From Polytrichum commune (Eukaryota; Streptophyta; Polytrichopsida; Polytrichales; Polytrichaceae): DNA of 64,000 nt. Each line of letters opens with the position of its first letter. Positions within the stretch are counted from its first letter, which is position 1. Of this stretch, positions 21,801-33,260 are shown one piece after another. The translations under genes were made by a program, and so were the position numbers. The stretch is taken from positions 21,439,501-21,503,500 of the forward strand of contig OX485805.1 of the NCBI GenBank assembly GCA_950295325.1. The letters run 5' to 3'. Under the pieces are notes generated by a model. It had not been told where the DNA came from, did no database searches, and saw only the letters and a list, made by a program, of their open reading frames with translations.

Positions 21801-24800
21801 ATTTGCAGTTTCAAAGTCCACTGTAAGTTTCAATATTTAGAAATGGAATTTCTTAAAATAGAAACTAGAAGCTCAATTCATCAAGACATTTAGAACCACT
21901 AAACCAAAACCCGTCTTTTAAGAAGTACTAGCCTAGTAACACATCAGGCCATCACCATTGGCAAATGACGTGCACACAAAATCCACCTGAAATTAATAGT
22001 AACTCCAACTATGGTAATTTGAAGAAAACCTTGATAATCTCGAGAGCTCGGCGCAGCCTATACCAGTCGTTGCGGGCAAGGTTTTGACCAGTGATTGAGT
22101 CACCAGCATCCATTAGCATTGCTATTGCAGCATCCCAATCTCCTCCTCCACGCTGGAGTTTCTCAACTTCTTCCTCCACTGCCACAGTTACTTCTTTTGT
22201 GGCCTTTGGAGCTCCTACTTTACCATTCATGTACCTGAGCACTCAGGGAAGGCTTATATTATCATCCCATGATGATTGCACCATCTCATGATATGTATTA
22301 CATCTTGTGTAAAATGGAGGGAAACAAACAATGAAGTTCCACCACTCTTTGCAAGGTGCAGCAAAAGGACACACATAACAAGGTGTGGTCAAGATAAGTT
22401 CCAGAAGAGGCCAAGCTGTGATATGATTTAGTTTTGACAAGCTCATATTGAAGGTCCATATTGCTTGTCTCCAGGTAATAAGCTCAAGAGCATCCAGCTG
22501 CCCAACTACATGATGTGTCACCATTGACAACTAGATGTTACCATTGAGAAAGGCAGCCATTTTTTCTTGTTTTGACCAAGGAATATAATATAAAGTGGAC
22601 CCAACAGTAATCAAGTAAAATTAGTAAAAAGAAGAATTTGGACCACCCACCAGCGTAGATACATGCCTGTACCCCCAACAACAATGGGCACAGCTCCTTT
22701 AGCCAGAACAATTTCTGTAGCTGCCCTTGCATCGTCATAAAAACGTCCAGCATCATAGTCTGCACACACAAGCCAACAACTCAATTTAATATTAGGGTGG
22801 ATCGGCAGACTCGCACTCCCTCTGATCAAGGTGTTCTATCTGACCTTTCATACGTCAATGAATGCAAAAACCAGAAACCAGAAAATTATAGGCTGACAGA
22901 TGAATCAGGGAACATGGAAGAGTAACAAGGTCAGAAACCAGGACCATAACTATGGGTGCCCTGGCTCTTTGGACCGTCTGAATACATCTATTTACTAGAA
23001 TCAAGAGAATTTTAAATCTTTGACACAAGCAAATTGAAAGCCAAAAAACAGTTGTGGATATGGCTTTGCTGAAAGAGAATTGTGAGAGCCATTCCCAAGA
23101 GCAGCATACCTTCAGTTGACTCAACAATGTCGATCAAGTGATGTGGAATCCCCTGTATGTTCAATTGAAATACATCAACTTCCTGTAAAATCTGTGTTTA
23201 CAAATCCTCATAAACATCTCCTGTGCTTTCAGAATGATTGCAACTTGTGGTTTAACCCAACTAAATTACAATTAGTGAGATGCACAATCACTCTCTGTTT
23301 GGGAATTGGAGGCATCTTTTGCAAAACAATCAATGCTATTTCCAAAAAAATGGGGATGTAAACCCACCTCCCGCTCGCTCACCGGTGTCTTTGCACTCCC
23401 AACATCAAGGCCCTTATAAACCTGCAAGCATCATTAGTTTAATTCAAGGTGATTGTTCCTCGCCTGTACTTCACAAGAGATGTAACCCATCATCACAAGA
23501 TTAACGAGCACCCCTGAATGATGACACTTCAGACCCCAGCAATCCCTTCACTATCAAGCATACATAACATCACAGATTAGAATAAAGTTTTGTACATAGA
23601 CACAATCATAAACCATAAACCCTAAACCCTGACCCCAAAACAAGTCAGACCTTGCTCCATTAACAAGAGATTAAAACCCTGACAGAGTAGTCTTGCTTTA
23701 CTGAGAAGTATGCATGAGAAAGCAAATGCCTACAGCAATTACTGTGAGGTTTGCACACAACATCCATAAGGATTACGACATCCGTCGGCTTAAACCCCAC
23801 AACCCGATCCTTCCACTAAACTCTGCCGGCAGGGGAGATTTGGAATGTATAAGAATGGACACAAGAAGAATCCATGTTCTTGATTATACCCCTCTTCGAA
23901 AAGGGCGGTCTATTGATTCATCTTCCAGAGGTGAGAATATTACGTATAATGCTGAATCCAGATGCAGAATCAAAATTTGATACATAGAAGCAATTCTAAA
24001 CCCTAAACCTGAAAGAGGTCAGGCCTTGCTCCAGGAACGGCAGACGTTAAACCGTTGTAAAAAATTTACCAGAGGGATTTAAAAGGTTTGCAGAGGAATT
24101 ACGACATCCATCGGCTTAACTGCCACAATCTGACCCTTCCAGTATTTAACTCTGCCAACGGGGAAGATTTGGAATGTATGCGAATGGACCACAAGAAGAA
24201 TCTAAAATCTTGATTATACAGTTCTTCCAAAAGAACGTCCTCTAAAATCCTCTTCCGGAGGTGAGAATATTAGGTTTCATTTGGTGAATCCGGGAATAAA
24301 ACGTTGATTCATAGAAATAATCCTAAACCCTAAACCTGAAACAGGGCATACCTTGCTCCATTAACAGCAAACGCTAAACCCCGACGGAGGAACCTCGCTT
24401 TACTGAGAATTATGCAGGAGAATGCAACGACACAAGAAGAACCAATATTTGTCGAAAAGGACGTCCTGTACGTTCTTCTTCCGGATGTGAAGAAATTCAG
24501 GTTCAATGGTGGATCCGGATGCTGAAAACTGCAAAAATTCACCATTCATCTGGACATATACACTTGTTTGGAGGATTCGAGAGCTACCTGGACGGAATCA
24601 GCACTGATGATCTCGCCACCGAGACGCTTAGCCAACGCCAACGCCAGCCGAGTCTTACCCACCGCTGTTGGCCCCGCAATGATCACCACTCTTCCCTTCT
24701 CCTGATGCTGCAATTTTGCCTCGTCGGCCTCAACCTCCGCCATCGACACCTTCTTCTCCCTCCAATTCACCAAACTTTCCGTCTCTTGGCTCAATCCGCC

Positions 24801-25100
24801 TTCACTCAATATTCTATCCGTCGAATCCTCAGCTACTGCCGAGATTCTCAATTTTAGCGCTCTAATTTTCTCTCTTAACAACAACAAGGCTGTTCCGGAT
24901 TTTAGGTTGGGACAAGGTTTGGTAGACGATAAAAAATTGGAACCCGCATTCTGACCTAACGATATCACATGTAAAAGGGTCCGAGGCCTTTCAAAAAGTA
25001 TTTGCCGATGGAGTACATTAACGAGATTCAGATGTTTGGGAACCAATAACCTGCCGGTGCAACTGCACAGGCAGGCATGAGCACGTTGTGTCATCAACAT
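18821..25100 (-). CDS. IPT9: tRNA dimethylallyltransferase, IPT9 type (11 exons)
   Basis: The enzyme transfers a dimethylallyl group to A37 of tRNAs reading UNN codons; turnover of such tRNA yields cis-zeatin-type cytokinins. Minus-strand exons: 25100-24588, 23421-23368, 23152-23110, 22759-22651, 22234-22030, 21797-21632, 21132-21044, 20656-20562, 20250-20163, 19789-19656, 18953-18821. All phases match, giving 542 aa. Residues 1-140 form a basic, Ser/Leu-rich leader consistent with organelle targeting. The P-loop GPTAVGKT is at 143-150, followed by [52 protein letters not shown] and RQLTWFRN. There is no C-terminal zinc finger, which favours IPT9 over the IPT2 type. The gene appears intact. 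Exon 7 could start 18 bases upstream at another AG, adding six residues. Start 25094 is an alternative. Confidence 0.9.
19868..20080 (-). other. Open frame inside IPT9 intron 9, judged non-coding
   Basis: A 70-codon frame lies between exon 9 (ending 20163) and exon 10 (starting 19789). Including it would break the family match: exon 9 (DATQPL) and exon 10 ([12 protein letters not shown]) align directly with the continuous PLDEVLEFI-type segment of IPT9 proteins. I treat it as intron. Confidence 0.6.
21184..21570 (-). repeat. Tandem duplication (about 195 bp x 2) in and next to intron 6 of IPT9
   Basis: Two neighbouring copies share GGACTTCCATGCA, CACCATCTAT, CTCAAAAGCTCAAG-like blocks and AAGATTGATGGGT near the end. 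The second copy ends just before exon 6 (21632). It has no coding meaning. Confidence 0.7.
23590..24540 (-). repeat. Threefold degenerate tandem repeat in intron 1 of IPT9
   Basis: Three successive units of about 240-380 bp share CTAAACCCTAAACC, AGGCCTTGCTCCA-like, CATCCRTCGGCTTAA, and GGAATGTAT/CACAAGAAGAA blocks. The CTAAACCC pieces resemble the plant telomere unit but occur as short interstitial bits, once per repeat. The last unit ends about 50 bases before the exon 1 donor. Confidence 0.65.
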
Positions 25101-26816
25101 GTAACCTACTTTCCACCCTTAAAATTCGCGAGATAAGGAAAAGAATGTCTTGCTTTCAGAGGATAAGATTTATCATCATTAACCTGTTACATGAGGAACC
25201 ATGCGTGAAGACAATCCCAAGGAATATTATTATATTCTAGATTCTCGAACTTCATCAACTACTTCAGTTAGTGACCACATTCGGTGGTTCCTGTGAGGTT
25301 TTTCATAGGCCACTTCCAAAATCGACAAAGGAGTGCTTGTTTGTAAGTACCTTGAAAATGAAAATGATGAGACTCGCCAATCCTGGCAGCCTTGAAGGAC
25401 GTTAAAGACAGAAACCCAAATAACTTTTTGTCTCGGCGCATAACCTCCGATTCCCCTTAATAATGTGAAAGACTAGACATGCCTCAGACTTTGGCCCCTT
25501 TCTATGAAATTTCGGCCCCACAGACGTTGTAACAATGCTGTACTATTTGATAGTGGCTGTAAACTGGAGACCTTAGATAAGTGCAACCTACAGTTCGAAG
25601 TCTCGATCGGATCTTGCTCATATTCTGGAGCCAGACTGAAATCCTTGAACTAGAAAGAAGATATTGAAGATGGTGTTGGGGATAGCATGGAGCTGAAGGC
25701 AACTCTCCCAAAGTTTCTAAGGTCTTCCTGAAGTGCAGAGTGATCAGTATTTAATAATTACTACAATCCAGTCTCGAAGTAACCAGAATCTGCAAATCAC
25801 TTTCTAAAATCTACTGGAACCTAACTGTGTGATCGATGCTTTGGCAATTGCGCTTACAACTCCAATATGCTCTACCAAGGCCATGATAGCTAGAGTTGGG
25901 AAAGGCAACTCCTCCTTGATGCATGTAGTCTGATGCACTCTCATCATTCCCAAGCAGCATGACCCACGCTATCTCCTGTTGTCTTGCAAACTAGGTACTC
26001 TTTACTAGAAGGATGATTGCATCTATAGTACAATCAATCAACAAAAAGTCTATGGTAAAGAGAGAATTAGATTACATGTGTCACCGGCACACTGGCTAAT
26101 TAAGACAACATAATCCTGCTAGGAAAATTGGGGTAGCTTCATCGTAGGAGCTGTTTGAATGAACTATACCACCTTTAAGAGTAATTTGACGAGAATTGAC
26201 TCCAGTGAGATCGGTCATGAGGGATTATCTGTTCATTTCGTACAGTTGTTCTATGCAATGTATATGGAATAACACTTAAGACAGCACAATGTGACTCAGT
26301 TCGGGCATTTCCACATATTAATATAATGTGTATGCTGATTGATTGAAATTACCCATAACAAAAAAATAAACAAATAAACTCACCAGGTGCATACATACAA
26401 CAGGAGACCAAAAAGTCTCACTATTAAAACCTTGTTGGTACACTCTGGAAAGAGTCTTTCAAAAGAAGGTCCTGACTGAAAAGTGATGGCAATGGACGTC
26501 AGTTCGTTAGATGAATGACTAAAAAAGAAAGATTACTCATACTCACATGAAGGTAGCTCAGAGAACGCTTTCAAACTCTCAAAAGACAGCAAACTAAAGC
26601 TTCAAGAATTTGCACCCCACCATGTGACCTTCAGCAACAGGGACTGGAGCATGTATACTTCAAAACAAAATGTAACAAAATGTAACAAAAGTGTGTTTAC
26701 GAGGAAGAAAAATAGTGGATGGGGCACAATTCGACCCCTCCCATAGATTTTGATTGGTGTCAAAATAATTGGTTTACAATATACATATGTGCATGATAGC
26801 GATTGAGCAACCATCC
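25101..26816. other. Spacer between IPT9 and the membrane-protein gene
   Basis: It contains the 5' flank and presumably the promoter of IPT9 (just above 25100) and the 3' UTR of the next minus-strand gene (just below 26817). I could not recognise a specific promoter element or any coding frame. Confidence 0.5.
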
Positions 26817-27935
26817 CTACAATGGTGCCACGTGTGCCGAATCAATTGCACCTGTCTGATCCCCTGCTGCTACCACATGATGTGCGGCACGACCATCAGG
26901 TTCGGATGACTTACAAATGTAGTACAAGACACTGATCATAATGGCATCAAAGAGATACACAAAAGAGTGCATGCACACAAGTAGTGGTGCTTCCCAGTAC
27001 TTGTCATACACAATTGTTGCATCCGAGTTCCGAATGATATGAAACTCGAACAATATGTCCAGGAGCGTCCCATTCACGTTGGTAACCAGAAACAGCAGCA
27101 GGGCAACTTGCACCCTCCCTTTGAGGAGAGATTTGCTTTGCAACAGTGCCTCTCGGCCATGGAGACCTTCAAGTGCCGACACCACATACGCAAGGTTACA
27201 CATCACATTGGTATATGCAAAACCTGTAGCCAGAGCGAGTCCCACCAAGAGAGCACCTCCAAGGCCAAGGGTAATGACTAGACTGGATGATTTTCCAGTG
27301 CTGGAGGCATACCACAAGAGAATTGCAAATGCAGTAGCGAAGCTCAAATACACGGAACACGACCATGCGAACGTCTGCATCAGCCGGATCCATATCTTTT
27401 GCAAGGTCTCTGAAATCTCTGACAATTTTGGTTTCCTTCGCCCGTATGTCGATGCAACAATGTGTGCCACACCTGCCTTCAATAATGGAGAGAATAGTGC
27501 AGAAAAGGGGATGTCAACCACATTTGACATTATGATTTCTGCAAGCCTTCTGTATCCAGCCCTATGTGAATGATAATGCACTCTTTGCTCCGCCACGAGC
27601 TGCACATCCCGGACCAGCCGCTCCATAAAAGGGAACATAAGGAGCACATGTGACAGCAGAATTATAGAGAGGGGAATTGCCAAGGCAATCGCCAATGTGA
27701 AGAGGATGTCATTGTGTTTTCGCAGCAGTGTTGTGGATTCTTGAAGAATGTCCAGCACTTGTAATGAGGGGTTGGATTCAGAATACCCAGCCCACCTAGC
27801 AGTTTCCTGTTGCACCGGAGTATCCAGCAACGATTTCTTCTCCATGAAAGGTCCACTGCCATCATCAACCTGAGGCTGCTCAACAGTTTCCATCATCCCA
27901 AACCCCGGATCCCTTGCCTCATGATGCCGATCCAT
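26817..27935 (-). CDS. Plant multi-pass membrane protein, function unknown
   Basis: An uninterrupted 372-codon single-exon frame starts in a good context (GGAAGATGG). Residues 1-70 are hydrophilic. Then comes LQVLDILQESTTLLRKHNDI and the first hydrophobic segment (about 76-104). Further hydrophobic segments lie at about 140-165, 190-215, 220-245, 246-264, 280-303 and 320-346. The tail is hydrophilic. This layout and the LxILxES..LLRKH..I opening are typical of an uncharacterised plant family of intronless membrane proteins; placement in that family is from memory and not tested. No enzymatic motif is visible. The gene is in the same direction as IPT9, 1.7 kb apart, with no sign of a functional link. 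Confidence 0.85.
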   Translation of the reverse strand: MDRHHEARDPGFGMMETVEQPQVDDGSGPFMEKKSLLDTPVQQETARWAGYSESNPSLQVLDILQESTTLLRKHNDILFTLAIALAIPLSIILLSHVLLMFPFMERLVRDVQLVAEQRVHYHSHRAGYRRLAEIIMSNVVDIPFSALFSPLLKAGVAHIVASTYGRRKPKLSEISETLQKIWIRLMQTFAWSCSVYLSFATAFAILLWYASSTGKSSSLVITLGLGGALLVGLALATGFAYTNVMCNLAYVVSALEGLHGREALLQSKSLLKGRVQVALLLFLVTNVNGTLLDILFEFHIIRNSDATIVYDKYWEAPLLVCMHSFVYLFDAIMISVLYYICKSSEPDGRAAHHVVAAGDQTGAIDSAHVAPL

Positions 27936-28059
27936 CTTCCTTCACCTCTGGGCACCTCACCAATCCAACCCTGAATTCTTTCCCTCTCCCAAACTACTGC
28001 TCTCACCCTAAAGGGTATGGAAAATCTACTCTAACTGGACTCATTTCTTGCTCCAGTAT

Positions 28060-28710
28060 AACATATACCAGGAAGCATGAATACCTCTATGGGGAGCACG
28101 ATCTCATGAACAGATGTCACCTATAGTCCTACCACTCACACACACCTCTCTTGAGGAAATTCAGAAAAGAATGAACCCCCCAAAACAGACTCTATAATAT
28201 GAGAGACCTGAAACAATCCCTGGAACAATAACCCGAACTCAACAAACACATAATAATTCTCTATCAATTCACAACAAATTTGAGAATTCCAAAGAAAATC
28301 ACCACTTACTACACCACAAACAATGCAACCTCAAAAATCCCCCAACCCTAAAAAAATGATAAAGACATGACAAATATGCCAGATCTCTGTTTCCCAGCAA
28401 CACGCTCCTGAAGCATCTATGGCGAGAAAGATCTCATTTAATAAACGGCGGGGCTACCACTCACACACACCTTTCTTGGCCAAATTGGGAACAAAGTAAA
28501 CGACCTCAAGACACTCTTTAACACGAAAGACACCTGAACCCATCCTTCATAGGGCTCCGAACCAAACCAACACAGAACAATTCTCTTTCAATTCACATAA
28601 AATTTGAGAATTCGGAGTAAAATTAGGAATGTAGAAAACTAAATCCAGGAGAAAGGATGGAACCCATGAGCCTTAAAACAGGGTAAAAACGACATGGCAA
28701 AGCTCCCAGA
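28060..28710 (-). repeat. Tandem duplication (about 320 bp x 2) upstream of the membrane-protein gene
   Basis: Units at about 28060-28390 and 28395-28710 share GAAGCAT..CTATGG.GA, GATCTCAT, CTACCACTCACACACACCT, ACAATTCTCT.TCAATTCACA and AATTTGAGAATTC. They lie in the 5' flank or leader of the minus-strand gene starting at 27935, so the duplication may change its promoter or leader. Confidence 0.7.
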
Positions 28711-28789
28711 TCCCTGTTTCCCGGTGCCACAGTCCCGTCACCGACACAATGCGATGGAAGAATGAAGTCTGGAAGTTTTCCACTGAACT

Positions 28790-29215
28790 GGGACAGGACC
28801 CTTAGAGAGAAAGAAAACCGGATGTGAGGCTACAGATGAGAAAATCGAGCGGATGGAAAGGATCGGCCACAATCACTCGCCTGAGGTGGGAGGTTGAAAT
28901 TCTTGAGCGAATTGAACCCAGGGGGGCCGATATCCGTGTCAACCATCAAAATGACGCGCGTGAGACCGGGAAGTCAATCCCATTGCGCTGGAGGCGTGGA
29001 TGGGAGCGTGGATGGGAGCGTGGAAGTCGCAACGGATGGATCTGTGAGGCCATGGCGGAGGAGCAAGAAGACAGAGTGGGAAGAGTGGCAAGAAGAAGTG
29101 AAAGCCAAGCCGGAGCAAGGAAGAGTCGTGTGGACAGAGACAGAGTGATGAATCTGGGAATGATTTCTCTTCATCCATTACGTTTCATCCACTTCATCCT
29201 TTGGTCTTCGCCTTG
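28790..29215 (-). promoter_or_regulatory. GC-rich segment, possible leader exon or promoter core of the membrane-protein gene
   Basis: This segment is distinctly GC-richer than its flanks. Read on the minus strand it is CT-rich, as plant 5' leaders often are. It holds three short direct repeats of GTGGATGGGAGC-like sequence (28996-29030). Small overlapping frames on both strands look incidental. A non-coding first exon spliced to near 27940 is possible but not shown. Confidence 0.35.
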
Positions 29216-29592
29216 AAATCCTCGCTTCTAACCGCCAGGCTTTTCACCGCCCGGGAAAAGGAAAATTATCTGCATAAGCAAGGAATCAAGGCCCAAGCAA
29301 GGAATTATTTCATATGAGCATACTATACCTCTCATCTATCTACAGTCAGGACTCTATAAATGTTACAGATCGGGAGTAGCAAAAAAATAGCATATAAAGA
29401 ATTATCACAAGTAACGCTTATAGAATTCATACTGATGATTAATAACATAATTTTATAGAAATAACACTTCAAATTTCTGAAAATGAAGAACATAACGTTT
29501 TTTAAAAAATTTAAATGAATTTACAAATGATGATACATAATTTAGCTAAACTAAGTGAAAGAGATAATCTATGTAGTAGTAGATTCTTCCAA

Positions 29593-30000
29593 CTAAACTA
29601 ACCAAAAGAAAGAGTCTATAGTAGTAGTCTGACAAGAAGCTTCTAAATGATGAGATGAAACTTCCTTCTGGAGTCCTTGAATGCTCCTGATGTGTGATAG
29701 AGCATCATTTGGTCTTTGTTTAAAGTATTTCTTCAAAGTGTATAGAGAACGCTCAACAACACTCAATTCTACAACTTCTTCTACCACATCAACCATAACC
29801 TCATCAACATCAATTTCTTGATGTTCATAGGAATACATATCCAGAAACTCCTCATCGGTAGGTTCATAGGGGTTGTTTAAATCAAACTCTATCTCATAAT
29901 TGAGGTATTCATGAGCATTCATCACGTCACCCACCTCGCTATCAAATGACAACAATGTCAGTTGATGAAGTAGTGTAGCAACTTCATCAACCTCTATCAA
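29593..30000 (-). pseudogene. C-terminal remnant of a Tigger/pogo (CENP-B-type) transposase
   Basis: A 135-codon acidic frame ends with SLYTLKKYFKQRPNDALSHI, about 20 residues, then QTTTIDSFF. The pattern of a helical segment followed by QTTI(D/T)xFF at the extreme C-terminus is typical of Tigger/jerky-like DDE transposases. No DDE core, CENP-B helix-turn-helix or terminal repeat was found upstream, so this is a tail fragment. Confidence 0.55.
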
Positions 30001-30330
30001 GCGCCTAGCTTCCTCTATCTCCCTCTCAATACAGATCGAAAGAACACCCGTGTGCCTCCAACAATTTTGAATTGATCTCTAAGAGATAATATTTGACTTG
30101 TTCGCAAAGAATATGGGATAAATGTGATTACATGTTTAAAATGTATGCTCTCATATGTTATTACCTTGGTTTTCTCAAAATTAACACTTATAGAGATGCA
30201 ACTAACAAAGAAGGGAGTACAACATGTTATAACACTTGACACATAACACTCACTAGTCTTACCAATTGTAATTTTGTAGGGGAGTAAAATTTTCTTAACA
30301 TATGTGAAATTATATCGCTTATAAAGGTTG

Positions 30331-30536
30331 TCAGGAGTCATCCCTAAAGGATGAAAACGTTGATTATTAAGTTGGGATGAATACGCACCCAACTTCTAGG
30401 GGGCATGTCGTTGCTATTACCCATTCTACCTTTAAAGATCCCAAATTAATGTACTCAAGGTCATTCGAGACGAATTGGCAACAACCCCATAGGGGGTCAA
30501 GTTTTTATGCTACAGTCAGGAGTCATCCCTAAAGGA
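30331..30536. repeat. Direct repeat of 23 bp, about 182 bp apart
   Basis: GTCAGGAGTCATCCCTAAAG followed by GAT occurs at about 30331-30353 and again at about 30514-30536. The function is unknown. It could mark a small duplication or an insertion footprint. Confidence 0.6.
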
Positions 30537-30993
30537 TTAGTCAATTTGTATTGACAAATAAACAAACATTGATACTACATAAAATACAATCTCAATATTA
30601 TGTTGCACCCTAAATGCATTTGGGGTCATCTGCGGTGACCCCAAATTTCATATGATTTTTTGTTCTTAATATTGATATATCCAAAATGGCACGGATTTTG
30701 GTCACAAGTCACATGTGGCAATGAAGCATTTTCTCATGATTATTTTTGTGTTAAAAACAAAATAAATAGGTGAGGAATTTTATGTGGGAAGGGGGTTGCA
30801 TCATCTAGGAGAAGAATGTGTTGGGACTGGTCCATTATGAGGTGCCACATTACCAAACCAATAACATTCTAGGCCAGATAGTTTTTGAGGTTCTATCTGC
30901 AAGAACATGGTCTCACTAGAAGACCTTGGTCAATTGGGCTAAAATTTTGTATAGCAATGTTGATTGGCATTTTAAGAACATCCATTGTTGGGA

Positions 30994-31037
30994 CACACAC
31001 ACACACACACACAAATATATATATATATATATATATG
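30994..31037. repeat. Compound microsatellite (AC)n(AT)n
   Basis: An uninterrupted AC run is followed by an AT run and then a GCATAT repeat. Confidence 0.95.
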
Positions 31038-31614
31038 CATATGCATATGTAATTTGCATATTCACGCATTTAGTTGAATTTATGAACTCATTGGAGGCAA
31101 CATTTATGATAAGTCACCACTTTTTAGAAAGATTTCTAATGATACATGTTTTAAATCACCTCCTATGAATTTGTTATAATATACCTAAACATGACATGTG
31201 GACAACCACAAAATTTGCAAATGTTATAAACCACAAACATCTTGCATTCGTACATTGGTGATATTTCACTAAACATGCATCGATCTCCTTCAAACTATTT
31301 CTATACCCAATTTATTGACTTCACCCATTTTCACCTCAAAGCGCCTTAGACATTTAGGGGTTAAAGTTCCAAGACTACAAAACAATTCAAGATTGTGTTT
31401 TCACCTTTCTAATGGGTGATGGATTTACCTAGAGAGCATGGGAGGGAAGGGATTATTGTATACAAGCTTACATGTCATTCATCCAATATAAAAGCCATGC
31501 GATTAGTATGTATCCTAGAAATTACATTTTGTAGTTGACTTGACACCAAAATTAGATTCCAGACCTTAAATTAGTGTACTTGGATCATTTGAGATGAATT
31601 GGTAACAAACTTAT

Positions 31615-31865
31615 AGGGTACAAGTGCAAGCACGGTAAAGTGGACAAGTCTTATCCCTGCCTAGTGTTAAGTGAATGTGATTTAATTTTATGTACTAACT
31701 TTGAATTTGTGAAGAAAAAAATCATAGGCATTTTAAAAACATACATTTTAAAGACATGCAAAGCAAAGCAATTTATGATGACAATGAAAATTCCAAGAAT
31801 AGTCTACATATTTTAGAAGATGGTGCAAGTGGCGTACAAGTAGGTGATATTGCACAAGTGATTGT
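31615..31865 (+). repeat. Dispersed non-coding repeat, copy 1 (partner at 36232-36455)
   Basis: It shares blocks in order with 36232-36455: GCAAG.ACGGT, TTTGAATTTGTGAAG.AAAAA-like, and CTACATATTTTAGAAGAYRRTGCAAGT. It has no coding frame. The class is unknown. Confidence 0.65.
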
Positions 31866-32533
31866 TTAAAAATTGTTTAAAATATGATAAAAGTACATTA
31901 AATTGATGGTTTTCTACAAAGTTTTGTAATGATGCCCTCAAGTAGATAATGCATTCAAGGATTATATATTAATTCAAATTAATATAATATATTAATATAT
32001 TTTGTGTGTAATATAATATATTATATATATAAACTTCAACTTCAAAATAGTTAAGGTCATGAAATCTACGTCCAAAACCAGACTTAGCCATTTGCTTTTG
32101 AGCAATACTTTTGATGCTAAGTATTGAAGATCTCAACTTGATATTCTACGTTTGAGTATTTAACACAACAATAGAGGTCATCATAAAAAATGATTTAAAT
32201 GATGCTTTGCTACTACTTTTAGGCCTTTGACCAAAAAGTTTATGGTATTAGTGTACCAAAGCCCATTTTTGGTCCACCTTACCATGCTTGCACCTGTGTT
32301 AAGTTTCTATGTTGGATGGATGAGAGGTATGCTCATACATGATAATTCCCTCTCTCCAAGACCATGAAGCTCAACTTGGGATCCATGGCATCTATGAAAC
32401 TCATCCGTTGTGGATGAAGGGGCTCTAGGTGAAAATAAGATACCCTACAAGATTAGTGAGGGCCGATTCATCCCATTGAACACCACTCAACTAATTCGGG
32501 GCCTTTGACTCGGAATCAAATCTTCTAAAAGTA

Positions 32534-32803
32534 CATTGTTTTGTCTAATTTATGTGGGTGAAAGATTTATATGGGTTGGAATTTAGTGTGACCCACATTA
32601 ATTTTATAGCGCATGCCTTGGTTAACATTAGTCATTTTACAGTACTTGCCTTGCCTTGAACTTTCATCCAAATATGCAAACGCAAAAAACCCACACTGAT
32701 TTATCACACTGGAAATTGGAGTGGGCCACTTCAAATTATAATATAAAAAATAGTGTGGGTAACTTGGAACTGATGTGATCCACACTAATTAGACAAAACA
32801 TTG
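32534..32803. mobile_element. Short MITE with TA target duplication
   Basis: The left end CATTGTTTTGTCTAATTTA pairs with the right end, whose reverse complement starts CAATGTTTTGTCTAATTAG. Flanks are ..AAGTA and TAGTC.., consistent with a TA duplication as in Tc1/mariner-type MITEs. Length is 270 bp and there is no coding capacity. Confidence 0.7.
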
Positions 32804-33028
32804 TAGTCATCCACATGTTTATGAATTAAATCGTTGCGTTTTCACCTTCGAAATGGATGAGGTTATGTAGACACCATGAATCCCTAGCCATGAAGCTCTA
32901 TCGGGGAGAGGTACTCTTGTATGCAATAATTCGATGTGACTGACAAACATGTATGGTACATAGTAAGAACTTTAGTCTACAACATAGACCAATGCCCAAA
33001 GCTTCTTGAGTGGATGCTCAATTACTAA

Positions 33029-33252
33029 CAATGTTTGGGGAGATTTTTGGGCATGATGGGTTGAGATCCTAGTGTTCCCAAGTCCAACCATTTACATGTT
33101 GACATCTTTCGGTTTTATTATTATTTGTAGATATATTGTTAAAATTTCTCTAAATGATATGTAATTTTTCTTGAAGCCTTGAACTTCAACTGATTATTTC
33201 TCAAATTCAACTGGTTCATCTCTAACTAGCGGTCGGTGCTCCCCGTTCATTG
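33029..33252. mobile_element. hAT-type MITE with 8-bp target duplication ATTACTAA
   Basis: The left end is CAATGTTTGGGGAG and the right end is CTCCCCGTTCATTG. The 8-bp duplication ATTACTAA is exact (33021-33028 and 33253-33260). The ends match those of the 5.5-kb hAT at 47421-52959, so that element or a relative is the likely source of transposase. Length is 224 bp. Confidence 0.92.
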
Positions 33253-33260
33253 ATTACTAA

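Noticed and set aside
23590-24340. Interstitial telomere array
   Set aside because: Only one or two CTAAACCC units occur per larger repeat, so they are part of a tandem intronic repeat, not a telomeric tract.
28824-29216. Overlapping small frames on both strands as genes
   Set aside because: They arise from a GC-rich, purine/pyrimidine-biased segment. None has a motif and they overlap each other on opposite strands.
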